Shown here one piece after another: positions 10,246 to 21,774 of a DNA stretch of 64,000 nucleotides. The DNA comes from Emiliania huxleyi CCMP1516 (lineage: Eukaryota > Haptophyta > Isochrysidales > Noelaerhabdaceae). The number at the start of each line of letters is the position of its first letter. The first letter of the stretch is position 1. The stretch is taken from positions 106,409 through 170,408 of the forward strand of contig NW_005202176.1 in the NCBI RefSeq assembly GCF_000372725.1, read 5' to 3'. The translations under genes and the position numbers were made by a program. The notes under the pieces are model-generated. The model ran no database searches. It saw only the letters and a list, made by a program, of their open reading frames with translations, and was not told where the DNA came from.

Positions 10246-11024
10246 ATGGTGCGCTTACACCCCTTCCTGCTACTCTCGCTACCTGGTCTTGCGCACGCCG
10301 AGACATTCACCATCCTGGGTGACGAGCTTGAAGGGGGCTGGAGCCTCGCCCCGTGGAACGACGGGATCACCGCGCCTGGCACAATGGAGGCGGTGTATGA
10401 AGATCCATGCGGACAAACGAACGGGCTCTCGTACAAGGCATCGCTTCCTCGCGGGCGGGCGTTCGACCTCCTCTGCGACCCCGCCACGTGCAATAATCTC
10501 ATTCTTCCTGAATCAAAAGGTGGCCGCTACTCGAACATAGTTTTTGAGATGTTCGTGCCGCCGACTCCGGACTCGAGATCGTGGGCGATTCCGAAAGCTT
10601 CTTGGGTCTCGGAAATCTCGCTGCAGCATTCCACTCAGGACCAGGCGAGCCTAACCGGATCAAGGCGTGGAAAAATTTTGATCGCGAAGACTTCACCCTG
10701 AGCTCAAGCAACGGCAAGTACATATTCTGCACAGACGTGCCGGACTGGGAGGCAAGTGTAGAAGGAGACGGGTGGGGGCTGCTGGCATTCGTCAACCTCC
10801 CTGGCTCCGCAACGGAGCCTGTCCACGCAACGTCGGATTTCTACCTGGACACTGTCTACTTGGCGGACCAGGCATCGGCCGCGGAACTTGGGTGCAAGCA
10901 AGACCTTGACGATTCCATCGACACTTGCATCGTCTGCCCACCCTCGAGGCGCCATCTTCTGTTTGCCAGCCTTCCCTGCTGCCCCGACTGGGGACTCCCC
11001 GACCGGGGCACGGAGTACTACTGA
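10246..11024 (+). pseudogene. Predicted secreted protein, frame broken near 10580
   Basis: ATG at 10246 opens a signal peptide (MVRLHPFLLLSLPGLAHA) followed by a plausible extracellular domain (ETFTILGDELEGGWSLAP to GGRYSNIVFEMFVPPTPD). Around 10575-10585 the sensible frame shifts by one base: the continuation IVGDSESFLGLGNLAAAF, then DREDFTLSSSNGKYIFC and FYLDTVYLADQASA, is read in the next frame to about 10915. No intron fits such a short interval, so this is a one-base indel (a pseudogene or a sequence error). The end is unclear, and a GTGAGT donor at 11089 suggests further exons. The fold looks like a beta-rich carbohydrate-binding or secreted domain, but the family is unrecognised. Confidence 0.5.
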
Positions 11025-11154
11025 ACTCCACCATTTGGTGATCTGTGATCGGCAAAGAAGCTGCGCCGCCCCAATGACAAGGAGACGGTGAGTAGGCAAG
11101 CGAGAGCCAGACCGGACGCACCACCCAGGAAGAAGCGACAGTGCAATACGCATA

Positions 11155-11215
11155 GGTCGGGTGATATGGGGAGATACGGGGAGATATGGGGAGATATGGG
11201 GAGTATGGGCAGCAA
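11155..11215 (+). repeat. GATATGGGGA minisatellite
   Basis: About five tandem copies of a ~11-bp unit (AGATATGGGG, varying to AGATACGGGG). The regularly spaced GGGG runs could form a G-quadruplex. Confidence 0.85.
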
Positions 11216-11640
11216 AGGATGCGCACCTCCGGCCCCTGCAGCATGCCTAGAGCGCCGCAGATTGGCCGCTCGTGCAGAGGCGAGAGGTTTTAGTAACAGC
11301 ATCGTGTGTGTCTCGCGCCTTGCGGGGGGGGGGGGGGAGCGGAAATTCCCAAGAGCGCCACTCTTGGAGCGCCGCCACTACGACTACCACCTAGAGCGCT
11401 GCAAGCAACGCCGGGCAATGAATGACGGCTTACCGCCCACCCAGCCCCCCTCGGCACACCCCGGCAGCCACTGTGTGACGGCTCGAACCCGCTAAACATC
11501 GGTGTTTCGGGCGGTCCACACAGATCGGGTCTGTCATACGTGCAATTAGAGAGGACAAAAAAAGAAAAGAAAAATTACCCCCGACCAGACCCCTCTCCCT
11601 CCCTCCCCAATACCCCCACCCACCCTCCCACACCGCGGTC

Positions 11641-13076
11641 ATGGGCATCGCCATCCCCATCGGCTTGGCAGTTACCACGGCGCTCGCCTTGCCCATGGTG
11701 CCCGCCGTTCCCACCCGCTGGGCAGCGCTCGCTCGCCGGCTCCCGGCCAGCAGCGCTCCCACGCCGGCGATTACGCTCTACCGCGACACGAATGGATGGT
11801 GCCCGTTCTGCGAGCGAGTGTGGCTGCAGCTCGAGACCAAGGGCCTGCCGTACGAAGAGGTGCTGATCAACCTCCGCGATAAGCCACAGTGGTACAAGGA
11901 CATGGTCCCAACCACCCTCGTGCCAGCAGTCAAGATCCGCAGCGGCGGAACGGAAGAGGTGGTTTGGGAGTCGGATGTGATCTTGCGGCGGCTCGAGGAG
12001 CTCCACCCAGAGCCGGCGATGCTGCCGCCCGACGGAGAGCGCGCGGCCGCCGAGGCACTCATTGCGGAGGCCGGCAATCTTTCCTCCGCCGGCTTCCGCT
12101 TCGCGGCCGCCGTCCGCAACGCGAGCGTGACGCAGGAGGAGGTTGCCTCCCTCCGCGCAGCCTTCGAGGACGGGCTGGACGCGCTCGACGCGGCCATCGC
12201 GGAGGGAGGAGGCCCTTTCATCTGCGGCGGCTCGGTCGGTCTCGCCGACGCCACCTACCTGCCCTTTCTCGAGCGGTGGGCGGTCCAGCTGCCTCTCACG
12301 TCCGGGTTTGCGCTGAGGCCGGAGGAGGGAGAGCCGCCTCGCTGGCCGCAGATCGAGGGGTGGTTCGTGGCGATGGCGGAGGAGCCTGCCTACGCACGCG
12401 TGCGCGGCGACACCTACTCGTGGTCCGCCGCCGTCGCCGCCTTCCAGCGCATCTTCGCCACCAACGGCACCCTCTCCGACGCTCAGCGCGCGGTGTCGCG
12501 CCGCGCCGACGGCGCACCGCGGAGCGAGGCGCCGGAGGCGTAAGAGGGGCCGCGTGCAGACCTCAAAGGGTGTTGCGGGTAGGTGCCGCTGCGCTCGAGC
12601 TCAGGCGCTCGGCACAGGCCGCTCCCTCGGCCGCCGCGGCCCTCGCTGCGGCGGAGAAGATCATCGCCAACTGGGAGGCTGTGGTCGCCGACGCGACGGC
12701 GGCGGAGCCGCTCTCGCAGGCGAACTTGCAGCGGCTGGAGGAGGAGGACGGCGCGGCGGTCGAGCTTCTGCTGGCCGATTGCGCGGCGCGGCTGCTGCAG
12801 TGTGCGGGCAGGTGGGAGGACGAGGCGGGTGGCGAGCCAGCAGCCGAGGGCGGCGAGGAGGAGGAGGAGGAGCGCGCGCTGTGCGAGGCGGAGCTCCTCG
12901 GCCTCGAGCCGCTCGAGCACAAGGTGCGCGCCGACGCCGCCAGGCTCGTCTCCGCGCGCCTCTGCGCACCGCGTGACATGGGCGCCGACGCCGCGGAGGC
13001 TATGCGCGGCGTGCTCATGGCGATGGCGAGCGAGAGCGAGGGCCTCGCCTGGCGCAAGTCGGGCGGGCTGCTCTGA
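11641..13076 (+). CDS. Glutathione S-transferase with a C-terminal helical extension
   Basis: Two exons, 11641-12539 and 12605-13076, joined across a 65-bp intron (GTAAGA...CTCAG, phase 2), encode 456 residues. The N terminus is hydrophobic (IPIGLAVTTALALPM), suggesting secretory or plastid import. A thioredoxin-fold GST N domain follows (ITLYRDTNGWCPFCERVW, with a CPFC active-site motif; then VPTTLVPAVKI and VWESDVILRRLEEL). The GST C domain is all-helical (GGPFICGGSVGLADATYLPF, WPQIEGWFVAM). About 155 further residues, mostly helical and acidic (EKIIANWEAVVADA, LLLADCAARLLQCAG), come from exon 2; I do not recognise this part. CPFC GSTs often act as thiol transferases or dehydroascorbate reductases. 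The extension is unusual for the family. Confidence 0.9.
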
Positions 13077-13207
13077 GCGAGGGGTCAGCCAGCTCCGCGC
13101 GCGTAGAGCTGCGGGCCGGCTGGCCGAGTATCGTCGTTTTGGGCAGCGAGTTATTTCATCGATGGTGCGATGGAAAGAACACAAAACCCCCGACTAACCT
13201 CTATAAC

Positions 13208-13964
13208 GGCTCTCGTTGTGCGAGTATATGGGCCACGATGTCTCAAATATGAGGGGTTTTGACTCCTTCCAGCTCCTGACGCTATCCCTGGCAGCTCTAA
13301 TGACCAGGATCAGTAGTGTTGTGATAGAGGCTGCCCATACTAGCGCAGGAGCTGCCACACTCGCCCGGACCGTCCCCTTCTGGGGCCGGTTCCGCAGCCC
13401 GCGAGAGAGCCGACAGCGGGGCCGTGCCGCGGGTGCCTACTGCCGAGTGCCACAAACACTGCGCCGTCCCGCCATCACCTACAGGCTGTCTTGTGTGATG
13501 GCTGGGATGTCCAAACGCCACCATCTTGGCTCTTGCGACCTCAAACCCGCGAGCTGTATGGGTGGTCCTGACGTCGACAGACGCCCGATGACCACGGTGA
13601 AGCTGAGCCGGAACGAGTCGACAAGTCTCGCCTGAGCCCGTGGCGGTCGCCGGCTGAGTCGCCGTGCACGGGCCGGTACCTCAGGCGTCACCTCCGCAGC
13701 CTCAGGTCTCAAACTCCACCACCTCCGCCGGGACACCTTCGGTGGCACGTTCGGCGGCGACTTTGTGGCAGCTCCACAGCGAGCGCGGCGTCGAGCCTAC
13801 TCACTCCAGCTGGATACACGCACTCCCTGGGACCCAGGGAGTGCGTGTATCCAGCAAGCGGTGCTTCCTGGCGGCGCGCGCCGGCTGTGGAGCTGCCACA
13901 AACTCGAGACACGCTTTTTGGGACATTTTCGACGCTTTTGGCCCATATACTCGCACAACAAGCC
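13208..13964 (+). mobile_element. Non-autonomous terminal-inverted-repeat element, copy 1
   Basis: A 757-bp unit that is highly similar to 47170-47922 in the same orientation. Both ends carry inverted copies of GTTGTGCGAGTATATGGGCC, preceded by GGCT. Flanks are TAAC on the left and TAAA on the right, a possible imperfect 4-bp target duplication. An open frame at 13216-13635 is frameshifted in the other copy, so it is probably not a gene. The distal third contains a two-level hairpin: an outer 15-bp stem (13765-13779 with 13885-13899) and an inner 23-bp perfect stem with a 1-nt loop (13809-13831 with 13833-13855). Confidence 0.88.
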
Positions 13965-14497
13965 TAAACGTCAAGTGCGGCCGTTTTGCACAGTGTTGTG
14001 CGTCTTAGAGAAAAAATCGCGTTTGCAGCCAACTTACCCCAAATCTTCTGCACTCACTTCCTACATACATAATTTTGACCGCGCAAGATAAAAGGGTGGC
14101 TAAGGGCTCTGCCCGCAAGGCGCCCGCGTCGCAGACGCGGTACCATTGACAAATCTGCGATATACCCCCACACGAGCAAATAGCAAAATCCGAATACCGT
14201 GCACGAACTGGGCGATGTGGGACGTGCAAGCCTTCAGCTGGTGCCAAGACATTCGTAAAATTGAAGCCACGAACGTCCGCCAAATCCGAACACAAAAAAA
14301 CTCTCTCCCAAATCCGTGCTAGGGAAAGCTGATCGAGCCCAGCGTGCCCGCGGCCGCCTCCCGCGCAGCACCGCCGCTGGGGACGACACGCTGCGGAATC
14401 GGATCGAGCCCATGCACGGGCAAAGAAGGACGCTGCAGAAGCGGTTGGAGAGGCAGCCGGCGTCTGCCGTCACAACGAGTCCCAGCGCTGGTTGGAC
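13965..14497. other. Intergenic, nothing recognised
   Basis: About 530 bp. No gene; short stretches of moderate AT content. Confidence 0.4.
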
Positions 14498-14827
14498 ATG
14501 CGCGTCGGCTCGCCCGAGGACTGCTGTCGCGACCCTCCCGTCGTGACGCAGCCTCTGACGAGCTCTGCAACCGAGGAGAGTGAGGGTGCGCCTCCCCTCA
14601 CTGCTGGCCTGGCTGCGCACCGCCCCACAAAGCACCCCCTCGAGCATCTCTACAAGTACAAGTACAAGGGCGACCTTCTCCAAGTCGTCAACGCGCCCGG
14701 CGGCTCCGGCAAGACTTTAGCCTTGGCCACCCTCCTTGCGGAGCAGGAGGAGATCCGCTCTCGGTCGGCAACGTGGCAGCTAGTCGGGAGACTCGGTAGT
14801 TGTGACCCCCCTCTGTGCTCTGAGTGA
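14498..14827 (+). pseudogene. Fragment of a P-loop (helicase-like) protein
   Basis: A frame of about 110 codons contains LLQVVNAPGGSGKTLALATL, a Walker A motif typical of Pif1/UvrD-type helicases. No Walker B or later helicase motif follows; the frame loses coherence after LLAEQEE and ends in TGA at 14827. It may be a remnant of a helicase, possibly from a Helitron or other mobile element. Confidence 0.45.
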
Positions 14828-15206
14828 GGACAGGAGAGAGAGAGCTTTTGTGGTGTTGGTGTACGCAATAACGGGACAGGGTAGTCGTTCTCTCTAGCTC
14901 CCCTTCTAGCTCTTAGCATGAGCTGCGCCCTGTGTCCGACCCCTTTTGCGCAGCAACACCTTAAACTTTTAGGCCCTCCAAATTCGGGTCGGAGCGTAGC
15001 GGAGTGGGCCCCGAGTTTGAAAAGGGCGACGGACGCTTGCGTCCTAGCCTCCAACAACGCCTCCCCGGCGCAGAGGGGCCCCCGGAGGGATGCTCAACCG
15101 CTCCACGCCACGCCGCTTGCGGCGGTCCTCTTCCCAGCTCCGCCGGCCGCCGCGTTATTTCTCACAGCCGCCCAGCCGCTCGAGGCGGGCTTCTGGACGA
15201 CCTCTC

Positions 15207-15956
<750 letters not shown>

Positions 15957-16561
15957 GCGGGGTTGCGAATGTGACTCTCTCTCTTTCTCTCTCTATTGTC
16001 TCCACCCACCCCACGAACGCGTGATGGTACGCGCCCGGACTCGTGCGTGCGCACCAGTCCAGAGTCGAGATGTGTCGGAGCGCAGGGTGCCTTCTGGAGC
16101 TCCGCCTGCCCCCCCCCCCCCCCCCCCCGCGTACCAGTGAGCAGTGTCACCGACCGGGGGTGACGACGTGTGCAGCCATGTTTTAAGGTCTCGATCAACT
16201 ATTACACACGTGTACATTCTCGTACACGGTATGTGGATACAAGCCTCAAGCCACACACACACGGACGCCTGGCCCTGGGGAGAGCGTGGAGCGTGGTGGA
16301 GGGGTGTGGGCGAGGTCGTTGCTGGGACGGACGACGGGGACGCACAGCCGCGCACACCTCGACGAACCTCAACCTGCGCCACCCACGCCGGCATGCAGCC
16401 GAACAGTACACAGCCGCAATTGGCGACACACCCCCCGCACCGTTGCATGTACTACGTATGTGTACACCGCCACTTCCAATACGACGAACGCGCACGACAA
16501 CAGTATGCACACCAAGTGTGGGCAAGCAATGCACAGCGTGACAAGGAATAGACGAGAGGCG
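15957..16561. other. Intergenic between convergent genes
   Basis: About 600 bp containing a (CT) run near 15975 and a C16-20 homopolymer at about 16111-16130. No gene seen. Confidence 0.5.
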
Positions 16562-17384
16562 TCAGTCCAGAGGCGGCGGGTCGCTCCTCGCGGTGATCGA
16601 GCTGAGCACGATAAGCCAGAAGAAGCTCACCGCGGCGACGAAGGCGATCCGCCACTGCGGCGGCACCACGCCGAACGTGAGGCACTGCACGGGCGTCCAG
16701 AGCGCCCAGTACTTTGCGAGCAGGTCGCGCCGCGCGTCTGCGAGGTAGCGGCGGAGGGCGAGCCTGGCGCCGTAGCCGAAAGCTAGCGCCTGCGAGACAG
16801 GGCGCTTCTGTGGGGCAGGGCAGCTCTGCACGGGCAACTCTGCAGGAGCGAGGTGGATGCAGCGCTGGGCCCACCTTGAACAAGTAGGCAGCGGGCAGGC
16901 AGAGGAAGGGAGTGAGGATAAGCTGGTCCACGGCGACCTTGGAGAGGACGGTGCGCAGGTCAGAGCCCTCTCCCACGAGCGCGGGCAGCATTCGGTTGAA
17001 GAGCCAGTGCTGGAAGCACCCCTGATAGATTCCTCCGTACAGCAAGAAAGCCAACGTGCGACGCGCGCAATACGGTGCGGCGACCTCAATCTCCTCGCAG
17101 GAGAGATCGTCGCAAGTGACGACGCGCGCGCCAACAGGCTGGAGTCTGCGCTCTCGCGTTTGTGCGAGCAGATCGGCAAGCACAGCCTTCACGCCCACGA
17201 CAGCGAAGGCCGAGGCGTACGGGGCTCGTCGCAGGATGGTGTCAGCCGCGCTCATCACGACATCACCCTGGATGGCAATCGCGACCGGCCTGCGGGATCG
17301 ATGCCTTACGGGCGTGGGGCGATGTGCATGCAATTCGACCCTGGACGGGCAGGCGAGGAGCGCAATCAGCCCGATCGCCGACAT
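16562..17384 (-). CDS. Mpv17/PMP22-family membrane protein
   Basis: Minus strand, two exons: 17384-16875 and 16789-16562. The intron begins GTGGGC and ends TCTCGCAG in phase 0. The core starts at MSAADTILRRAPYASAFA (alternative ATG at 17255) and matches the family plan: a first helix with VKAVLADLLAQ; YGGIYQGCFQHWLFNRMLPA; VAVDQLILTPFLCLP; and in exon 2 the signature-like LLAKYWALWTPVQCLTFGVV followed by PPQWRIAFVAAVSFFWLIVL. The usual Pro-Gly-His-Trp-Tyr motif is replaced by YQGCFQHWL. Members sit in mitochondrial, peroxisomal or plastid membranes and may form small channels. The ~43 residues before MSAAD could be a targeting peptide. Confidence 0.85.
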
Positions 17385-17799
17385 TGTTGTGGCATACTCG
17401 AGTACGCAAAAATAACCAAGGGGCCGCCACTAGCTCTTACGTACACGGAGGAGGACTGCTGACAGGGTCGAAGTCTGTGATGTATCGTACACCTTGGCAT
17501 CTTACGTAACTTTGTCCCAAACGGCTCGGGCCGTCTCCTGACGCACGGACGGGGTTCGGGGTGTCGGCCGCGGGGGTGGTCCGTGGACCGTGCCGGCCCG
17601 GAGTGAATACCGAAATACCCCCCTTTCCGCTGAGAGCCTGCGCACAACGCTGATGATAGAGCTGCAAACAAACCGTTAACTTTGGATCTAACAGTCGCAC
17701 CCACACAACACGATGTTCATCAAGAGTACTGTGCCGTATCAAAGTCTGTGCAGGTGTGATCTGTGATCTGTGAGGGTCCGCCCGCAGGCGCATTTTGTA

Positions 17800-17880
17800 T
17801 ACCGAGGCGGTGCCCGGTGCCGAACCTGTCGGACCTTGAGACAGCGTTGTAGATCCCTGGGCGAGGGTGGTGGAGAGGGC
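17800..17880 (+). repeat. Dispersed repeat, copy 2
   Basis: Plus-strand counterpart of 591-690. It shares CCGAGGCGGTG, CGGTGCCGAACCTGTC and TAGATCCCTGGGCGAGGGTG. Confidence 0.6.
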
Positions 17881-18786
17881 GGTCCGTCGGCGCCAAACCA
17901 CCTCCCACCGAGGCGGGCAGGTTCCACGCGTTCCCGGACCGCCCCGTCGGAGGTAGACCGCTCGTCTAGCCAATCAGCCTTAAGCGAGCGGCCTGGCCGT
18001 TGGAATGGCCGAGGAGGGGAGGACGACTGTCTCTGACGGCGAACCTCAGTTACAAGCCGTCCTCCCCTCGAGACGCGAGGCCAGCGCTCTCGGGGACCGA
18101 GCCCCAGCGTGCACCGTCCCACACGCCTCACGCGGCCTCTGGCTGGAGCGGGATCGCAAGCGAATCCCCCAGGCCGGCGCGCGTCTTCCGAGAGAGGAGC
18201 AGGAGCGAGGGACCTTCTTAGTTGTCCGGCATGCAGGCGCATGCACGGCCGTTCAGAAATTTTCCCAGCCGTTGGAATGGCTCCGCTCCTGCCCCTCACC
18301 GGGCCGAACGGGTAGTGGGCGTTGGCGCCGAAGAGGGAGGAGTCGCCAAAGGACGGGTAGTCGTCGGTCATGCGGGGGGAGGAGGAGTCGGCGAGCAGCA
18401 GGGAGGAGAAATGCCTGAGAGGGTGGGGAGGGAGGCGTGAGGCGCGAGGTGAGGGGCGTGGGGGCGCGGGGCGCGGGGCGTGCGTGGGACGCGCGGCGTG
18501 AGGCGCAGGGCGTGGGGCGGGAGGGCGCGGGGCGCTCGAGTGAGGGCAGGGTGTGTTTTGTGTGTCTGTATGTGTGTCTGTATGTGTGTGTGTGTGTGTG
18601 TGTGTTTGTTTGTTTGTGCGAGGGCAGGGCAGGGCAGGGCGGCGGCGAGCGGCGAGCGGCGTCGGCGAGATCGGCGACGAAGAGAGGCGATGGTGACGTA
18701 CACGGCGGCAGTGTTCACGGCAGCGGCGCCGGTGGCGGCCCCGCGCAGCGGCGGCGGCGCCCTGAGTGAGGCAGATTGCCCTGCAC

Positions 18787-19200
18787 AGCCTGCTGGGAAC
18801 GCTCCCGACGAGCGGCGAGCCATGCGGGCCCGCCGCGGGCGACGCGGGCGGCGAGCCGACACGCGTGTCGCAGGCGTAGACAGCACTGGCGAGGCGTGGC
18901 GGCCGGCGCCGGTCCCGGAGGCGGCTGCAGTAAGAGCAGCGAGGCAGAAGTCACTGTCCAAGGCGTACTGAGCAGGCTGCCATCGAGCAGCGCGCCATGC
19001 GGGCCTGCCGCCGGCGACGAGATTGGAGAGCCGACAGGCATCAAAGAGGTAGGTACTGAGGAGGGCCATCGCGCCCGAGGCGGTCCGCGCCGGCCCTGCA
19101 GGCCGTCTCAGAGAGCCTGGCGAGGCTGTACAGAATGCCAAGAGCATACTGAGCAGGCTGCCGTCGAGCGACGAGCCATGCTGGCTCGTCGCAAGCGATG
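18787..19200 (+). repeat. Three tandem units of about 182 bp
   Basis: Related units start at about 18787, 18971 and 19151. Each begins with a form of GCAGGCTGCCATCGAGC, GAGCCATGC and GGC(G)ACGAG. Spacing is about 184 and 180 bp. The sequence between the cores is diverged. No function evident. Confidence 0.6.
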
Positions 19201-20503
19201 AGGTCGAGGAGCCGATCGGAGCGTCGCAGAGGCTGCCGACCACTGCCGTTCGCCCTCGGGCCCAGGGGTGGAAGGCAAGCTTCCTGGCGTTTCTGGCGAG
19301 CGTCCAGACGTCGCAGAGCATCTGGCAGGCGCGCAGCGACCCAAATTTTTGCTCACCGCACGGCCGTGCGAGCCGTTGGTCGGTGGTGATGGTCGGCGGC
19401 GGCGCGCGCCGACCAACGCGGCTGCGGTGGGCGTCATGTGGCGGGCGTCGGAATGAGCATTGTGCGCCGAATTTCGGACGTCCCTTGTGCAGGTGTGAAC
19501 AGCAGCTCCTGACCACAACTCCGCAGGCGCCTGTTGATGTGGGTCCAGGTGATAGCCCTGGATAGTCAATGCATACGCCTAGTTAGGCCTCGAATCGCCC
19601 GACCGCGTCCCGGTGCTCTGTGGTCGGATTTTTGTGACACCGCCGCACCGCGCCGCGGCCGGGGGCCCGCCGGAGGACGAGGATGGCCGTGACGGACCGG
19701 GACGAGCTCTGGGAGGTTCAGTGTCAGTGTATATGTTGTAGAGACTAACCATGTCCACAATATCTCTCAGTCTAGCTAAGCCAGGCCCAGGGAGGCGATG
19801 CCGGGGCCATACAGCAGCTCGATGGTGCTTCGCCGGCGTGCGTCCCGGAAGCGGTGCCGGACGGGCGGTCCGTGGGAGGAAATCGGGGGACCACGCCGAC
19901 GGCGCTCTGATTCGACTTTTGACTTCAAACAAAGACAGTGGCACGCGCCGCAGCGCGGCGCGTGCGACTGTGAGGAGCGGATATCCGTCAGTTAGTTGTG
20001 TTCACGCCGGGATCGTGTCCCCGACAACATGCACAGACTTTAGGCCGCGACAGTATGTTCACCCCCCCAGAGCCGATGCGCTCAGCGCTGAGTTATAATT
20101 CTTTACGCATGTAAAATTCTTTACGCACTCTGTGGTGAGTGGTGTTGTGTCGTGGTGGACAGCATGCCTCTGAGGCTGCAGCTACAGTCGTGGACTCGCA
20201 GGGGCGGCGAGGCATCCGCCAGCACGAGTTCGAGGACGCCTCGGCCACCGAGCCCGCACCCTCGCCGCGAGGCTAGCCGCTCTCCCTCGCCGGCGCGCCC
20301 TGGCGCTGCCCAAGCGGATCGCCGGCAACTAGTGCCGCCCGCGCCTGGCGCGACCGCCTTCAAGCGCGGGCGGCCCGTGACTTTGCTCCATCAAACGGGA
20401 CAAGGCAAAAACACAGTTGCACAGATACATGCCGGCGGCGCGACTCCCCCCCGCAGATCGCCCTCAGTGGGGGAGACCGCGACACCGGTGACGGAGCGCA
20501 GTT

Positions 20504-20585
20504 GGGAGTGTCTTCGGCTCACGCCAGGGCGCTCGTTGCTCCTCCGTCTCTTTGTATCTTCCATACTGCGTTTATCAGAAGACGT
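20504..20585 (+). repeat. 82-bp exact direct repeat, copy 1
   Basis: Identical in every base to 20884-20965. It contains CTTCGGCTCACGCCAGGGCG and ends TTTATCAGAAGACGT. Confidence 0.9.
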
Positions 20586-20883
20586 ATGGTTCTTGCACTT
20601 GTGCAAGATTGGGCGTCTTCTGCCGCAGTCCCTTTGATGGGAGGCCCCAGGGTGGGGGCCACCTCGAACCCCCGGCCAGGGATTCGAGTGGAGGGTGCCC
20701 CGGATTCATCTATCCGTTGGGCCCCGGCACCTATTTTAGAACTGATCACTTTGCGCAGCAACCGTCGGCCGCCGCTTTTTAGCTGGACGGCGGTACGCTG
20801 CGCCGTCGCTCTGTCGTGCACGCTCTCGTGCCTCGTTGTTGTGACCCACCCTGTCCCACCCGTGTGTGATCAGTGTCTACGGA

Positions 20884-20965
20884 GGGAGTGTCTTCGGCTC
20901 ACGCCAGGGCGCTCGTTGCTCCTCCGTCTCTTTGTATCTTCCATACTGCGTTTATCAGAAGACGT
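20884..20965 (+). repeat. 82-bp exact direct repeat, copy 2
   Basis: Second copy, 380 bp downstream of the first and ending 37 bp before the ATG of the gene at 21003. It may therefore be part of that gene's promoter or 5' leader. Confidence 0.9.
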
Positions 20966-21002
20966 GTGATGCGCCAGTTTGCTCGTCTTTTTCGCTTGCC
21001 AT

Positions 21003-21495
21003 ATGTGGCCCGCGTCGAGATCTCTGCTCGCGGTGGCGCTCGTCGCCGTCACTGCCGCGGTGCGCGCACATCGCGCATCGCACCAGCCCGTGCGCCCCAC
21101 TAACCACGCGCCCGTGCGCTGCGTGTCGCGCGCAGGCGGATCCAGTGGCGCGGGGTGCGTCAGACGGGGATTCTGTGCGGCCGCAGCGAGCAGCCGAGGA
21201 CGTGTTCGCCGGAGCAGACGGCGAGACGGTGGGCGACTCGAGCTGGTCGCTGGCGAACGGCGGGATCGTCAGTGACATGCGCGCGCACCTTCAGCGGAGG
21301 AGGCAGCGCGAGGGCGCCGACCTCATCTCAGCAGCGCGCGGCGGTGCAATCGGCTCGGCCGTCGCTGCCGTGGGCCGGCTCCTGCGCTCGCGCTACCTGC
21401 GCAACGTGCGGCGCTCGATGCTGCTCGCGCTCAGCATGTGGAGCTGGTACGTCTTCAACACGAAGACCTACGTTCGACCCGAGTACGAGGACTAG
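21003..21495 (+). CDS. Small signal-peptide membrane protein, function unknown
   Basis: Two exons, 21003-21059 and 21136-21495 (GTGCGC donor, CGCGCAG acceptor, phase 0), giving 138 residues. Exon 1 is a signal peptide (MWPASRSLLAVALVAVTAA). The mature part is hydrophilic and Ala/Gly-rich (ADGETVGDSSWSLANGG), with a basic helix (MRAHLQRRRQREGADLI), a small-residue segment (GGAIGSAVAAVGRLL) and a final hydrophobic helix (SMLLALSMWSWYVFN) ending KTYVRPEYED. It is probably anchored in the ER, plasma or plastid envelope membrane. No family recognised. Confidence 0.65.
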
Positions 21496-21774
21496 GAGCA
21501 GAGAGTGGTTTGACGGCCGACGGCATTACGCTCTCTTGTCTCTACACACGGAGTTGAGCAGCGGTGCTGCAGCACACCGGCTTAGAATTCTGAATCGACA
21601 TTTTTCTGTACGGTAGCGTAGCGCAAGGAGGAACGATGAAAACTCTCCATCTCTAAGGGAGGCCGACATCATTCCCTTTGCCGAGAAGTGGATCTAAGTG
21701 GCGAGAAGCGACGAGAACCGGCGCGCGGATGAACCCCGCCGCCGGGCGCCGGCGCCGCTGCGAGCACTTGGCGC

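Larger units (their letters stand above)
17385..21002. other. Gene-poor, repeat-rich stretch
   Basis: About 3.6 kb with no supported gene. It holds the dispersed repeat at 17800, a (GT)n tract at 18570-18613, the ~182-bp tandem units at 18787-19200 and two identical 82-bp repeats at 20504 and 20884. Long open frames here are compositional. Confidence 0.6.

Noticed and set aside
13216-13635. 139-codon frame inside the hairpin transposon
   Set aside because: The second copy (47176) is shifted after ~60 codons, and the changes show no preference for third positions, so it is not a conserved gene.
17820-17880. 5S rRNA gene at the dispersed repeat
   Set aside because: The core does not contain the conserved box A/box C sequences of eukaryotic 5S rRNA, and the length is too short.
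18368-19516. 382-codon minus-strand frame over the tandem units
   Set aside because: It reads low-complexity GC-rich and repeat DNA, contains no recognisable domain, and crosses a (GT)n tract.
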